Positions 52,418 through 60,511 of a stretch of DNA of 64,000 bases are shown one piece after another. The stretch spans positions 124,001 to 188,000 of the forward strand of contig CAMDDB010000001.1 in assembly GCA_945890865.1 (NCBI GenBank), read 5' to 3'. The position numbers and the translations under genes are program-made. The stretch comes from Flavobacterium psychrophilum. GTDB lineage: Bacteria > Bacteroidota > Bacteroidia > Flavobacteriales > Flavobacteriaceae. The notes beneath the pieces are model-generated. The model was not told the DNA's origin. It made no database searches and was given only the letters and a program-made list of their open reading frames with translations. How positions within the stretch are numbered: position 1 is the stretch's first letter; each line of letters opens with the position of its first letter.

Positions 52418-53047
52418 ATGAAAACTATTTTAAGTCAATTCCCAAATTTGACCGAAATTCAAGTCCTTCAGTTTCGAAAACTGCAAGAGATTTATGTGGA
52501 TTGGAATGCAAAAATTAATGTCATTTCTAGAAAAGATATTGACGAGTTATACACGCGTCATGTATTGCATTCGTTAGGAATTGCAAAAATTATCGAATTT
52601 CGTCCAGGGTCTAGAATTATGGATGTGGGAACTGGTGGTGGTTTTCCGGGAATTCCATTGGCTATTTTACATCCTGAAGTTGATTTTTATTTGATTGATG
52701 TTATTGCTAAAAAAATCAAAGTAGTTGCGGAAGTTGCAAAAGCCTTGGGGTTAAATAATGTAAAAGCCGAACAAAAACGCGCTGAACTGGTAAAACAAGA
52801 ATTTGATTTCATCGTAAGTCGTGCCGTAACTAATATGCCTGATTTTGTAAAATGGGTAGAAGATAATGTGGCTAAAAAACAACACCACGAATTGGCCAAC
52901 GGTATTTTATACTTAAAAGGGGGCGATTTAACCGAAGAATTGGCAGCTTTTCCAAAAGCAACAGAATATAATTTATCGGATTTCTTTACTGATTCGTTTT
53001 TTGAAACCAAGAAAGTAGTTCATTTGCCTTTGAAGTATAAGAAATAG
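52418..53047 (+). CDS. rsmG: 16S rRNA (guanine(527)-N7)-methyltransferase
   Basis: 209 aa. SAM-dependent enzyme that modifies G527 of 16S rRNA; loss gives low-level streptomycin resistance in other bacteria. Motifs: NVISRKDIDELYTRHVLHSL, MDVGTGGGFPGIPLA (SAM loop, ~67-81), and VSRAVTNMPDFVKW. The length fits. It is divergent from the desaturase and has a strong terminator. Confidence 0.96.
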   Translation: MKTILSQFPNLTEIQVLQFRKLQEIYVDWNAKINVISRKDIDELYTRHVLHSLGIAKIIEFRPGSRIMDVGTGGGFPGIPLAILHPEVDFYLIDVIAKKIKVVAEVAKALGLNNVKAEQKRAELVKQEFDFIVSRAVTNMPDFVKWVEDNVAKKQHHELANGILYLKGGDLTEELAAFPKATEYNLSDFFTDSFFETKKVVHLPLKYKK

Positions 53048-53080
53048 TGTTTTTGTAATGGGTGAAAGGAAAAATAACAT

Positions 53081-53117
53081 AAAAACCCGATTTTCATTTG
53101 AAAATCGGGTTTTTATT
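53081..53117. terminator. Bidirectional terminator between rsmG and pruA
   Basis: 15-bp perfect stem from AAAAACCCGATTTTC (53081-53095) to 53100-53114, 4-nt loop, flanked by A and T runs, so it serves both convergent genes. Confidence 0.92.
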
Positions 53118-53119
53118 TT

Positions 53120-53152
53120 GTACTTCGTACTTTAAACTTTGTACTTTGAACT
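53120..53152. repeat. Degenerate GTACTTT/AACTTTG repeat at the pruA 3' end
   Basis: Four units of (G)TACTTYG / AACTTTG run from 53120 to the pruA stop codon (53151). They lie between a terminator stem and the gene end, on the minus-strand side. Confidence 0.65.
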
Positions 53153-54776
53153 ATCCTAAAAACGGATATTTATAATCTTCGGGTGTTACAAAGGTTTCTT
53201 TGATGGTTCTTACAGAAGCCCAACGCAATAAGTTTTGTGCCGAACCCGCTTTATCGTTAGTTCCAGAACCTCTAGCGCCTCCAAAAGGTTGCATTCCGAC
53301 CACAGCTCCTGTTGGTTTATCGTTGATGTAGAAGTTTCCAGCTGCATTTTGTAAGGCCACGGTTGCTTCTTCCACCGCATAACGACATTGGCTAAACACT
53401 GCACCTGTTAAGGCATATTCTGAAGTTTCGTCCACTAATTTCAAGGTTTCAGACCATTTGGCGTCTTCAAACACATAAATCGTAACTACAGGTCCAAATA
53501 ATTCGGTTTCCATAGTTGTATATTTTGGATTGCTGGTTAAAATAACCGTTGGTTCGATAAAATATCCTTTTGATTTATCATAATTTCCACCGATAATTAC
53601 TTCTGCATCGCTGTCTTTTTTGGCTTGATCAATGTAACGCGCTAATTTGTCAAATGAAGCTTCTGAAATGACCGCAGTGATAAAATTACTCATGTCCTCT
53701 GGCGAACCCATTTTCATTGATTTTAAATCGGATTCTAATTGAGTTTGAACCGCTGGCCATAAACTTTTCGGAATATAAACCCGAGAAGCCGCACTACATT
53801 TTTGTCCTTGGAATTCAAAAGCACCACGAGCAATTCCTACCGCAACTTGAGCTGGATTTGCTGATGGATGGGCAATGATGAAATCTTTTCCACCCGTTTC
53901 ACCTACAATTCTTGGATAGGTTTTATAGGTGGCGATATTCGTTCCAATGGTTTTCCAAATATCATTGAAAACACCTGTCGACCCTGTAAAGTGAACACCT
54001 GCTAAATTGGGATTTGATAAAATTACGTCAGAAACCATTCCAGAATCGCCCATTACCATATTGATAACACCGTCTGGTAAACCAGCTTCTTTAAACACCT
54101 GCATGATTACATTGGCCGAATATACTTGTGTTGCTGCAGGTTTCCATACGACAACGTTGCCCATTAAAGCGGCACTTGAAGGTAAATTCCCAGCAATAGC
54201 AGTAAAGTTAAAGGGCGTAATTGCATAGACAAAACCTTCTAAAGGGCGGTATTCCACTCGGTTCCACATGTCTGATGTAGAAGCGGGTTGGTCTGCATAT
54301 ATTTTGGTCATGAATTCTACGTTGTAACGCAAGAAATCAATTAACTCACATGCGGCATCAATTTCGGCCTGGTGAATGGTTTTTGATTGTGCAATCATGG
54401 TTGCCGCATTGATTTTAGCACGATAGGGACCTGCTAATAATTCGGCAGCTTTTAAAAAAATACCGGCACGATTCTCCCAGGCCATGGCTGCCCATTTTTT
54501 GCGAGCTTCCAAAGCGGTTGTTATAGCTTTTTCTACTAATGCTTTATCTGCTTGATGATAGACACCCACTATATGTTGATGATCGTGTGGTGCGGTCATT
54601 TTTTTAATATTTCCGGTTGTAATGGTTTCACCACCAATATAGAGTGGAACTTCTATACTTGCCTTCCACATTGCTTTATACGTTTCGGCTACTTTTGTAC
54701 GTTCTGGAGTACCAGGAGCATATGATTTTACGGGTTCATTCACTGCTTTTGGAACATTAAAAAATCCTTTTAACAT
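53151..54776 (-). CDS. pruA: L-glutamate gamma-semialdehyde dehydrogenase (P5C dehydrogenase)
   Basis: 541 aa. Aldehyde dehydrogenase that converts pyrroline-5-carboxylate/glutamate semialdehyde to glutamate with NAD, the second step of proline catabolism. Motifs: AITPFNFTAIAGNLPSSAAL, VGETGGKDFIIAHPSA, and the nucleophile Cys in FQGQKCSAASRVYIP, with EPTVILTSNP and the C-terminal GARGSGTNDKAGS. It matches the stand-alone form of ~540 aa (the proline dehydrogenase is not adjacent). A 6-bp palindrome lies 22 bp upstream. Confidence 0.96.
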   Translation of the reverse strand: MLKGFFNVPKAVNEPVKSYAPGTPERTKVAETYKAMWKASIEVPLYIGGETITTGNIKKMTAPHDHQHIVGVYHQADKALVEKAITTALEARKKWAAMAWENRAGIFLKAAELLAGPYRAKINAATMIAQSKTIHQAEIDAACELIDFLRYNVEFMTKIYADQPASTSDMWNRVEYRPLEGFVYAITPFNFTAIAGNLPSSAALMGNVVVWKPAATQVYSANVIMQVFKEAGLPDGVINMVMGDSGMVSDVILSNPNLAGVHFTGSTGVFNDIWKTIGTNIATYKTYPRIVGETGGKDFIIAHPSANPAQVAVGIARGAFEFQGQKCSAASRVYIPKSLWPAVQTQLESDLKSMKMGSPEDMSNFITAVISEASFDKLARYIDQAKKDSDAEVIIGGNYDKSKGYFIEPTVILTSNPKYTTMETELFGPVVTIYVFEDAKWSETLKLVDETSEYALTGAVFSQCRYAVEEATVALQNAAGNFYINDKPTGAVVGMQPFGGARGSGTNDKAGSAQNLLRWASVRTIKETFVTPEDYKYPFLG

Positions 54777-54798
54777 GGTGTTATATTTTGCATTACTC

Positions 54799-54814
54799 TC
54801 AGAACATTTTCTGA
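54799..54814. promoter_or_regulatory. Palindrome TCAGAA-N4-TTCTGA upstream of pruA
   Basis: Perfect 6-bp arms separated by CATT, ending 22 bp before the pruA start. It could be an operator or an mRNA leader hairpin. A possible -7 box (minus-strand TATTTTTG, 54870-54877) lies further upstream. Confidence 0.4.
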
Positions 54815-54941
54815 AAGTAAAAATTAAACAATTGGACGTATCGAATTATGTATTTATCGAAATTGATTACAAAAATACGAAGTAATTTTTGAATTATGGA
54901 TAACAAAAGTTTGGTTTGCTAGACTTGGAAAAAAACAATTT

Positions 54942-55328
54942 TTAATTGAGTGCAAATGGTGCGCCTAATTTAAAGGCAGGAATTTCAACTTTGAAACTGC
55001 GAGTAGAAGTAAAGTTGACCATATTAAAATGTCCTTTCATGGCGCCTATTGGAGATGATAACAAACAACCAGAAGAGTAGGTGTAAATTTCACCGGGTTT
55101 TAATACAGGTTTTTTCCCAATTACACCTTCGCCATCTACCACTTCTTGGTCGTTGAGTGCATCAAAAATTTCCCAATGCCGCGAGTTTAATTGTACAGAA
55201 TCTTTGCTTTGATTTTCAATAGTAATATGATAAGTAAAGGCATAATGGATTTTATAGTTTTTGAAATAAGTGCCTTCAAAACTAGTGATTACAGAAATTT
55301 TTATTCCTCTCGTAATTTGACTTACCAT
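54942..55328 (-). CDS. apaG: ApaG family protein
   Basis: 128 aa. Ig-like fold ApaG: start VSQITRGIKISVITSFEG, then FTYHITIENQSKDSVQLNSR, and GVIGKKPVLKPGEIYTYSSG. The protein has been linked to cobalt/magnesium tolerance and to Ap4A in enterobacteria, but its molecular role remains unclear. The length is normal. Monocistronic. Confidence 0.94.
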   Translation of the reverse strand: MVSQITRGIKISVITSFEGTYFKNYKIHYAFTYHITIENQSKDSVQLNSRHWEIFDALNDQEVVDGEGVIGKKPVLKPGEIYTYSSGCLLSSPIGAMKGHFNMVNFTSTRSFKVEIPAFKLGAPFALN

Positions 55329-55452
55329 TAATTATTCCTTTATTGATCGAGTGATCGATGTTTCAAATTTACAAATTATATCTTATTTTAGGTAAGGAGA
55401 ATGCTAAATTTTTTTTAAAATAATCTTAATCAACTGATTCGTAGGGTATCGT

Positions 55453-56700
55453 TTAATTTTTTATATCCTCGCTGCTAGCCGTGCCAATTCCGATTACTCG
55501 CTCATAGCGTTCATTGTTTCCTTTATAATAAATGAGTGCCGTGTAATTGTTTTCGGTTTGAAAAAAGTTGCCATCAATAGCATTTTTTTGATCAATGGTT
55601 CCCGATTTATCTGCTAGAAGGTATTGGTAATTTGTAAACCCTTGTTTGATTAATAAAGCTTTTTCATAACGTTGTGAAGTAGTATTGTATTCCATTTTTG
55701 CTTCTTCCGATAGGCTATAATTTGTAAACATACCCGCAATATATATATTTTTATCGGGTACAGGCGGTAGTGCTAAAGAAAAATAAACCCAGGAATAATC
55801 GGCTTCTGTTTCCGGATAATTTGAATTAATATTTTGCACAAAAAAATTACCATTAATATCTGGAAAGTAAGTATAAATACTCTTATTTCTTGGTGTGTTT
55901 GTGTATAAATAGGTATTGTAGATTTGGTCACCTGAAGTTACTTTTGCAACTGTATTATTGGTGCTACGAATGATCTTATTATCGAGGGTATAACATTCAT
56001 TTCCGCCCCAAAACTGTGTTTCTTTGTTGTAACGATAAATCAATTCGCTGCCCAGGGTATATTGTGGTTTAATTCCTGAGATACTGGTGTTCCAATTGCC
56101 GTTTTGTAATAACGTAACTTTTACATTTTGAATAGGGTTTTGTAAAATTTTATCGCCATAATTTAAGGTCAATTCGATATTCTGTTTGGCATCAATAGTT
56201 TCAAAATCCCTCGGTCTTCGTACGGATAAACCGACTTGGATGCCTTCTTCATACACTACAAATTTTCTTGAAAAAACAACTTCATTTTCATCATTTAAGA
56301 CCGTGAGTAAATAATTACCACTTTTTGTAATTTGATTGAATTTATTGGGAAATACTTGCTTGTAGTGGGAGTAAAGTTGTAGGGTATTGAATGAATTTTG
56401 GTAGGTAATAATCCGTTGATTATCGAGTCCTGTGAGATACTCTGCTTTGGAAATATTAGAAGGAGCGCTCCAATCAAAAGTATAATGCGTTATAATATAA
56501 TAGTAATCGGCTTCATCACTGTATAGGTCATCGAATTGAAATTCAAATAGATCTCCTAGTTTAAAAAAAGGGATTACGTTCCTTCCATTTTGAACAAATG
56601 AGAGGGTTTTGATGTTAAACGGGGGATCTTGTTCTACTGCCGTTTGTCCATATAAACAAGGAAAAAATAAAAAGGGCAGTACAAGCCAAAAATTTTTCAT
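55453..56700 (-). CDS. Type IX secretion plug protein (DUF5103 family)
   Basis: 415 aa with signal peptide MKNFWLVLPFLFFPCLYG-Q. The family start DPPFNIKTLSFVQNGRNVIP, then FEFQDLYS...YYYIITHYTFDWSAPSNIS and PPVPDKNIYIAGMFTNYSLS, identify DUF5103, named for the Plug protein that closes the SprA translocon in Flavobacterium johnsoniae. It would sit at the periplasmic face of the T9SS pore. ATG 56700 fits the signal peptide; the longer frame to 56751 does not. Confidence 0.9.
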   Translation of the reverse strand: MKNFWLVLPFLFFPCLYGQTAVEQDPPFNIKTLSFVQNGRNVIPFFKLGDLFEFQFDDLYSDEADYYYIITHYTFDWSAPSNISKAEYLTGLDNQRIITYQNSFNTLQLYSHYKQVFPNKFNQITKSGNYLLTVLNDENEVVFSRKFVVYEEGIQVGLSVRRPRDFETIDAKQNIELTLNYGDKILQNPIQNVKVTLLQNGNWNTSISGIKPQYTLGSELIYRYNKETQFWGGNECYTLDNKIIRSTNNTVAKVTSGDQIYNTYLYTNTPRNKSIYTYFPDINGNFFVQNINSNYPETEADYSWVYFSLALPPVPDKNIYIAGMFTNYSLSEEAKMEYNTTSQRYEKALLIKQGFTNYQYLLADKSGTIDQKNAIDGNFFQTENNYTALIYYKGNNERYERVIGIGTASSEDIKN

Positions 56701-56792
56701 TTGAAAAAATTTATTCTTCGTAAAAATAGCAAACAAAATTAAGGTCTGCAACTCTTAAGGTTAATTTCTAAAAATGAAAAGTATAAGTAGCC

Positions 56793-57557
56793 TTATTTAT
56801 AACACACGGGGATAATTTCTCCTTTGGCAAGGCAATATTTTTGGACTAGGTCTGATGAGATGGTTTCGGTATATTTAACTTCTTCAACCTGGAAGCCAAT
56901 ACTTCTTAGTTTGTCAAAATAATCCAATCCATAAATACGTACATGGTCATATTGACCAAATATTTTAGCACGCTCTTTAGGATCAATTATGGTATCATCT
57001 GAAAAGGTAGTAGCTCTTTTGATGTCTTGTGGGATTTGAAAAATACCCATGCCCCCTGGTTTTAATATGCGATATAATTCTTGCATGGCTTTTGTGTCAT
57101 CTGGAATGTGTTCCAACACGTGGTTGCATAAAATGATGTCATACGTATTGTCTTCAAAAGGAAGGTTGCAAATATCAGCCTTGACATCCGCTAAGGGCGA
57201 GTATAAATCGGTAGTTGTATAATCTAAATTGTTTTGTTTTTTGAATCGTTTGTAAAATTCTTGTTCTGGAGCAAAATGCAAAACTTTTTTGGGTGCCGTA
57301 AAAAAATCGGTTTCATTTTTCAAATACAACCATAACAAACGGTGTCTTTCTAATGAAAGGGTACTTGGAGATAACACATTGTTTCGTTGGGTTCCATAGC
57401 CATAAGGCAAAAACATTCGAAAGCTTTTCCCGTCAATAGGATCGGTATAGCGGGATCCTTTTAATAATAAAGCTAAAGCCGGACGAAGTAAAAAGCTCAG
57501 CCGAATCAAAATGGGACGAGGAATCGTGTTTAATAGTAATTTAAATATTTTTTTCAT
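56793..57557 (-). CDS. Class I SAM-dependent methyltransferase
   Basis: 254 aa. Methyltransf_11-like core: VLHFAPEQEFYKRFKKQ (SAM loop region), DVKADICNLPFEDNTYDIIL and CNHVLEHIPDDTKAMQELYR, which is typical of small-molecule or lipid methyltransferases. The N-terminal ~30 residues are hydrophobic and could bind membrane. Substrate unknown. It overlaps map by one base (TAATG), so the two are translated together. Confidence 0.88.
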   Translation of the reverse strand: MKKIFKLLLNTIPRPILIRLSFLLRPALALLLKGSRYTDPIDGKSFRMFLPYGYGTQRNNVLSPSTLSLERHRLLWLYLKNETDFFTAPKKVLHFAPEQEFYKRFKKQNNLDYTTTDLYSPLADVKADICNLPFEDNTYDIILCNHVLEHIPDDTKAMQELYRILKPGGMGIFQIPQDIKRATTFSDDTIIDPKERAKIFGQYDHVRIYGLDYFDKLRSIGFQVEEVKYTETISSDLVQKYCLAKGEIIPVCYK

Positions 57558-58375
57558 TATAATACCAATGGTTTTTGACGCAAGCCTTGTTCCTCATTAC
57601 TCACAATTCCCAAAGCTTCATAAACGTAGGCAAAAGTAGATAATAATTCGGGTTTACCTTCTATGATGGCCACGTCGTGTTCAAAGTGTGCACTCGGTTT
57701 TCCGTCGGCAGTAGTAATGGTCCAGCCATCCTTGTGTTGTTTGATATTTTTGGTTCCCATATTAATCATCGGCTCAATGGCAATAACCATTCCGTTTACT
57801 AATTTTTTACCACGTCCTCGTTTTCCATAATTGGGTACTTCCGGATCTTCGTGCATTTTTCTTCCTAAACCGTGTCCGCACAACTCCCTAACTACGCCAT
57901 AGCCATGCGCCTCACAATATACTTGTACTGCATTTCCAATATCTTCTACTCGGTTGCCAACCTTAGTGGCTCGAATACCTTCATAAAGCGATTCTTTCGT
58001 AATTTTTAATAATTTTTTGGTTGCTGCATCTACTTCCCCCACTTCAAAAGTATAGGCGTGATCGCCATAAAAACCATGCTTCAACGCCCCACAATCTACC
58101 GAAATAATATCTCCTTCTTGCAATGGTAATGCATTCGGGATTCCATGTACAACTTGTGTATTAGGACTCATGCAAAGACTATTTGGAAATCCATACATGC
58201 CTAAAAATGCAGGTTCGGCTCCATGAGAACGGATAAAGTCTTCGGCTAATTTGTCAAGGTATAAAGTGGTAACACCTGGTTTGATTTCTTTCGCAATCAT
58301 TCCAAGAGTTTTAGAAACGATTAAGGCGCTTTCACGCATCAATTCAATTTCTTCAAGGGTTTTGAGTACAATCAT
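57557..58375 (-). CDS. map: Methionine aminopeptidase, type I
   Basis: 272 aa. It removes the initiator Met from nascent proteins. The metal ligands are visible: Asp in SVDCGALKHGFYGDHAYTF (two Asp), His in ELCGHGLGRKMHED, Glu in VIAIEPMINMG, and the last Glu in HFEHDVAIIEGKP. The length fits type Ia without the zinc-finger extension. Its stop overlaps the start of the methyltransferase gene. Confidence 0.96.
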   Translation of the reverse strand: MIVLKTLEEIELMRESALIVSKTLGMIAKEIKPGVTTLYLDKLAEDFIRSHGAEPAFLGMYGFPNSLCMSPNTQVVHGIPNALPLQEGDIISVDCGALKHGFYGDHAYTFEVGEVDAATKKLLKITKESLYEGIRATKVGNRVEDIGNAVQVYCEAHGYGVVRELCGHGLGRKMHEDPEVPNYGKRGRGKKLVNGMVIAIEPMINMGTKNIKQHKDGWTITTADGKPSAHFEHDVAIIEGKPELLSTFAYVYEALGIVSNEEQGLRQKPLVL

Positions 58376-58424
58376 AATGGAAAATTTCGAGACAAAAATA
58401 CGAATTCATGTTCAATTACAAGGC

Positions 58425-58444
58425 CAAATTCAAAATTCAATACA
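58425..58444. repeat. Short AATTCAAA repeat upstream of map
   Basis: CAAATTCAAAATTCAATACA holds two to three copies of AATTCAA about 50 bp upstream of the map start. Confidence 0.4.
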
Positions 58445-58504
58445 ATAGAAGCAAAACATCTTGTAAACATGAGCAATATCATATTTTTTGTACCCCAGAT
58501 AAAA

Positions 58505-58512
58505 TAACTTTG
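58505..58512 (+). promoter_or_regulatory. Likely -7 box of the CoA-transferase gene
   Basis: TAACTTTG, perfect TANNTTTG, 20 nt before ATG 58533. A TTTTTTG lies upstream but at only ~14 nt spacing. Confidence 0.5.
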
Positions 58513-58532
58513 CGGAATAAATTTCATTAGGT

Positions 58533-59807
58533 ATGGGAAAATATGTAACCGCAGCGGCAGCTGTACAAGTAATTAAAAGCGGCGATAGGGTTTATGTTCA
58601 TGCAGCAGCAGCTACCCCAACAATATTAACCAAAGCAATGGCTGAAAGAGCTTCAGAATTGCGAAATGTTGAGGTGTGCCATTTGCATACAGAAGGGGAA
58701 GCACCTTATGCTAACCCTGAATTAGCCGCTAGCTTTCATGTCAACTCGTTTTTTATTGGTGCCAATGTTCGGCATACCCTTAAAGTTGGAAATGGTTCAT
58801 ATACTCCTGTTTTTTTAAGTGAGTTACCCTTATTATTTCGAAAAAATGTTCTTTCATTAGATGTAGCTTTAATTCATGTTTCGCCTCCAGATGCTCACGG
58901 ATATTGTTCGTTAGGGGTTTCTGTTGAAGCTACTGTAGCGGCCATTGAAAATGCAAAAACAGTCATTGCACAAGTTAATCCAAATATGCCCAGAACTTTT
59001 GGGGATGGAATTATTCATGTATCTGAAATTGATTATTTAGTGGAAGTTAATGTACCCATTTTTGCGCATGAGGGGGCACCTTTTTCTTTAGAAGAAGAAA
59101 AAATTGGGACCTATGTTGCCTCATTAATAGAAAATAAAAGTACGCTTCAAATGGGTATTGGATCGATACCAAATGCGGCCTTGAGCCAACTTACTCATCA
59201 CAAAGATTTAGGATTGCATACCGAAATGTTTTCTGACGGTGTGATCGATTTAATTGAAAATGATGTAATTAATTGCAATTACAAAGGAACTTTACGCGGA
59301 AGAGCTTTGGCTACTTTTTTAATCGGTTCTAAAAGGTTGTATGACTTTGTAAACGACAACCCGTTTATAGAAATGAAAGAATCTTCCATGGTAAACGATA
59401 CAGCACGTATTCGTAAAAATCCAAAAATGGTTTCTATTAATTCGGCTATTGAAGTCGATGTTACGGGTCAAGTTTGCGCAGATTCAATAGGCAGTACAAT
59501 GTACTCTGGGGTAGGAGGGCAAATGGATTTTATTCGAGGAGCATCATTAAGCGATGGTGGAAAAGCCATTATCGCATTGCCTTCAATTACCAAAAGAGGA
59601 GAGAGCCGCATTGTACCGTATTTAAAGCAAGGGGCAGGAGTAGTAACCACTAGAGCCCACGTACATTTTATAATTACAGAAAATGGAATTGCCGATTTGT
59701 ACGGTAAAACGCTGAAGCAACGGGTGACCGAGTTAGTAAAAATTGCACATCCAATGCATCAAGAGCAGGTGGAACGGGCCTATTATGAAATGACGGGTTG
59801 TAAATAA
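58533..59807 (+). CDS. Acetyl-CoA hydrolase / 4-hydroxybutyrate CoA-transferase family
   Basis: 424 aa. CoA-transferase family I related to AbfT/Cat2: HVNSFFIGANVRHTLKVGN, HVSPPDAHGYCSLGVSVEAT, MGIGSIPNAALSQL, and the catalytic Glu in LGLHTEMFSDGVIDLIE. It moves CoA between short acyl groups via a glutamyl thioester. The acyl donor and acceptor cannot be told. Monocistronic, with a -7 box just upstream. Confidence 0.93.
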   Translation: MGKYVTAAAAVQVIKSGDRVYVHAAAATPTILTKAMAERASELRNVEVCHLHTEGEAPYANPELAASFHVNSFFIGANVRHTLKVGNGSYTPVFLSELPLLFRKNVLSLDVALIHVSPPDAHGYCSLGVSVEATVAAIENAKTVIAQVNPNMPRTFGDGIIHVSEIDYLVEVNVPIFAHEGAPFSLEEEKIGTYVASLIENKSTLQMGIGSIPNAALSQLTHHKDLGLHTEMFSDGVIDLIENDVINCNYKGTLRGRALATFLIGSKRLYDFVNDNPFIEMKESSMVNDTARIRKNPKMVSINSAIEVDVTGQVCADSIGSTMYSGVGGQMDFIRGASLSDGGKAIIALPSITKRGESRIVPYLKQGAGVVTTRAHVHFIITENGIADLYGKTLKQRVTELVKIAHPMHQEQVERAYYEMTGCK

Positions 59808-59916
59808 ATAGTATGATTGAGTTAGAAAAAAAAGCGTTTTGATTTTAAAATAGGTAGTAAACCCCTTGTTTTTTAAAATATTTGAAAGTTTAACGGTTTA
59901 GCAACATTAAATAGTC

Positions 59917-59924
59917 TACCTTTG
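59917..59924 (+). promoter_or_regulatory. Likely -7 box of the RRM protein gene
   Basis: TACCTTTG is a perfect TANNTTTG, 22 nt before ATG 59947; upstream TTTA at 59897 is the only -33 candidate. Confidence 0.55.
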
Positions 59925-59946
59925 TTGCGAATTAAATTTTTCATAG

Positions 59947-60282
59947 ATGAACATTTTTGTAGGAAGTCTTCCTTTCAGTGTAGAGGAAGCAGATTTAAGA
60001 GGTTATTTTGAAGAGTATGGAGCTGTTGAATCAGTTAAAATTATCTCTGACAAATTTACCGGAAGAAGTAAAGGATTTGGATTTGTTGAAATGCCTGATG
60101 ATGCAGAAGCTCAAAAAGCAATTGACGAATTAAACGGTGGAACTATCGAAGGTAGAAAAATCGTAGTGAACAAATCAGAACCAAAACCAGAAGGAGAAAG
60201 AAGAAGCTTCGATCGTAATTCAGGTGGAAACAGAGGTGGATACTCTAGTAATAGAGACAACAACTCTAGAGATCGTTACTAA
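59947..60282 (+). CDS. RRM-type RNA-binding protein
   Basis: 111 aa: one RRM with RNP2 NIFVGSLPF (2-10) and RNP1 KGFGFVEM (42-49), then an acidic helix AEAQKAIDELNGG, and a C-terminal Arg/Gly/Ser-rich tail (SFDRNSGGNRGGYSSNR). Such small RRM proteins occur in cyanobacteria and Bacteroidota and may stabilise or chaperone RNA. It has its own promoter and terminator, so it is probably abundant. Confidence 0.94.
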   Translation: MNIFVGSLPFSVEEADLRGYFEEYGAVESVKIISDKFTGRSKGFGFVEMPDDAEAQKAIDELNGGTIEGRKIVVNKSEPKPEGERRSFDRNSGGNRGGYSSNRDNNSRDRY

Positions 60283-60301
60283 TATTTTTTAATATAAAAC
60301 G

Positions 60302-60333
60302 AAAAAAAACCTTCGCATTTGCGAAGGTTTTTT
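60302..60333 (+). terminator. Terminator after the RRM protein gene
   Basis: Stem AAACCTTCGC / GCGAAGGTTT, loop ATTT, with flanking A and T runs. Confidence 0.92.
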
Positions 60334-60336
60334 AGT

Positions 60337-60453
60337 TTATTGCGGTTGTGCCATGGTTTTGTACAAACCCAAGAGCGCTTGAAAATAGCGATTTTCTAAT
60401 CCTATTGCATTCAATTGTACACCAATTGAGATTTGTATTCTTGTTGTTGTGAA
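60337..60453 (-). pseudogene. Possible gene remnant (C-terminal fragment)
   Basis: On the minus strand a frame without a start codon reads IQISIGVQLNAIGLENRYFQ and then ALLGLYKTMAQPQ before a stop. It has a protein-like composition, with a weak resemblance to the end of TolC/NodT-type helices, but no ATG precedes it and it is only about 38 codons. It could be a decayed gene or chance. Confidence 0.25.
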
Positions 60454-60464
60454 TAGATAAAGAC

Positions 60465-60493
60465 AAAAAAAAACACCACTGAAAAGTGATGTT
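60465..60493 (-). terminator. Terminator of the repeat/Kazal lipoprotein gene
   Basis: Minus-strand stem AACATCACT / AGTGGTGTT (one G-T pair), 4-nt loop, then nine T's. It is 18 bp past the stop codon. Confidence 0.85.
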
Positions 60494-60511
60494 TTTTTAA
60501 TTTTTTTTTAT

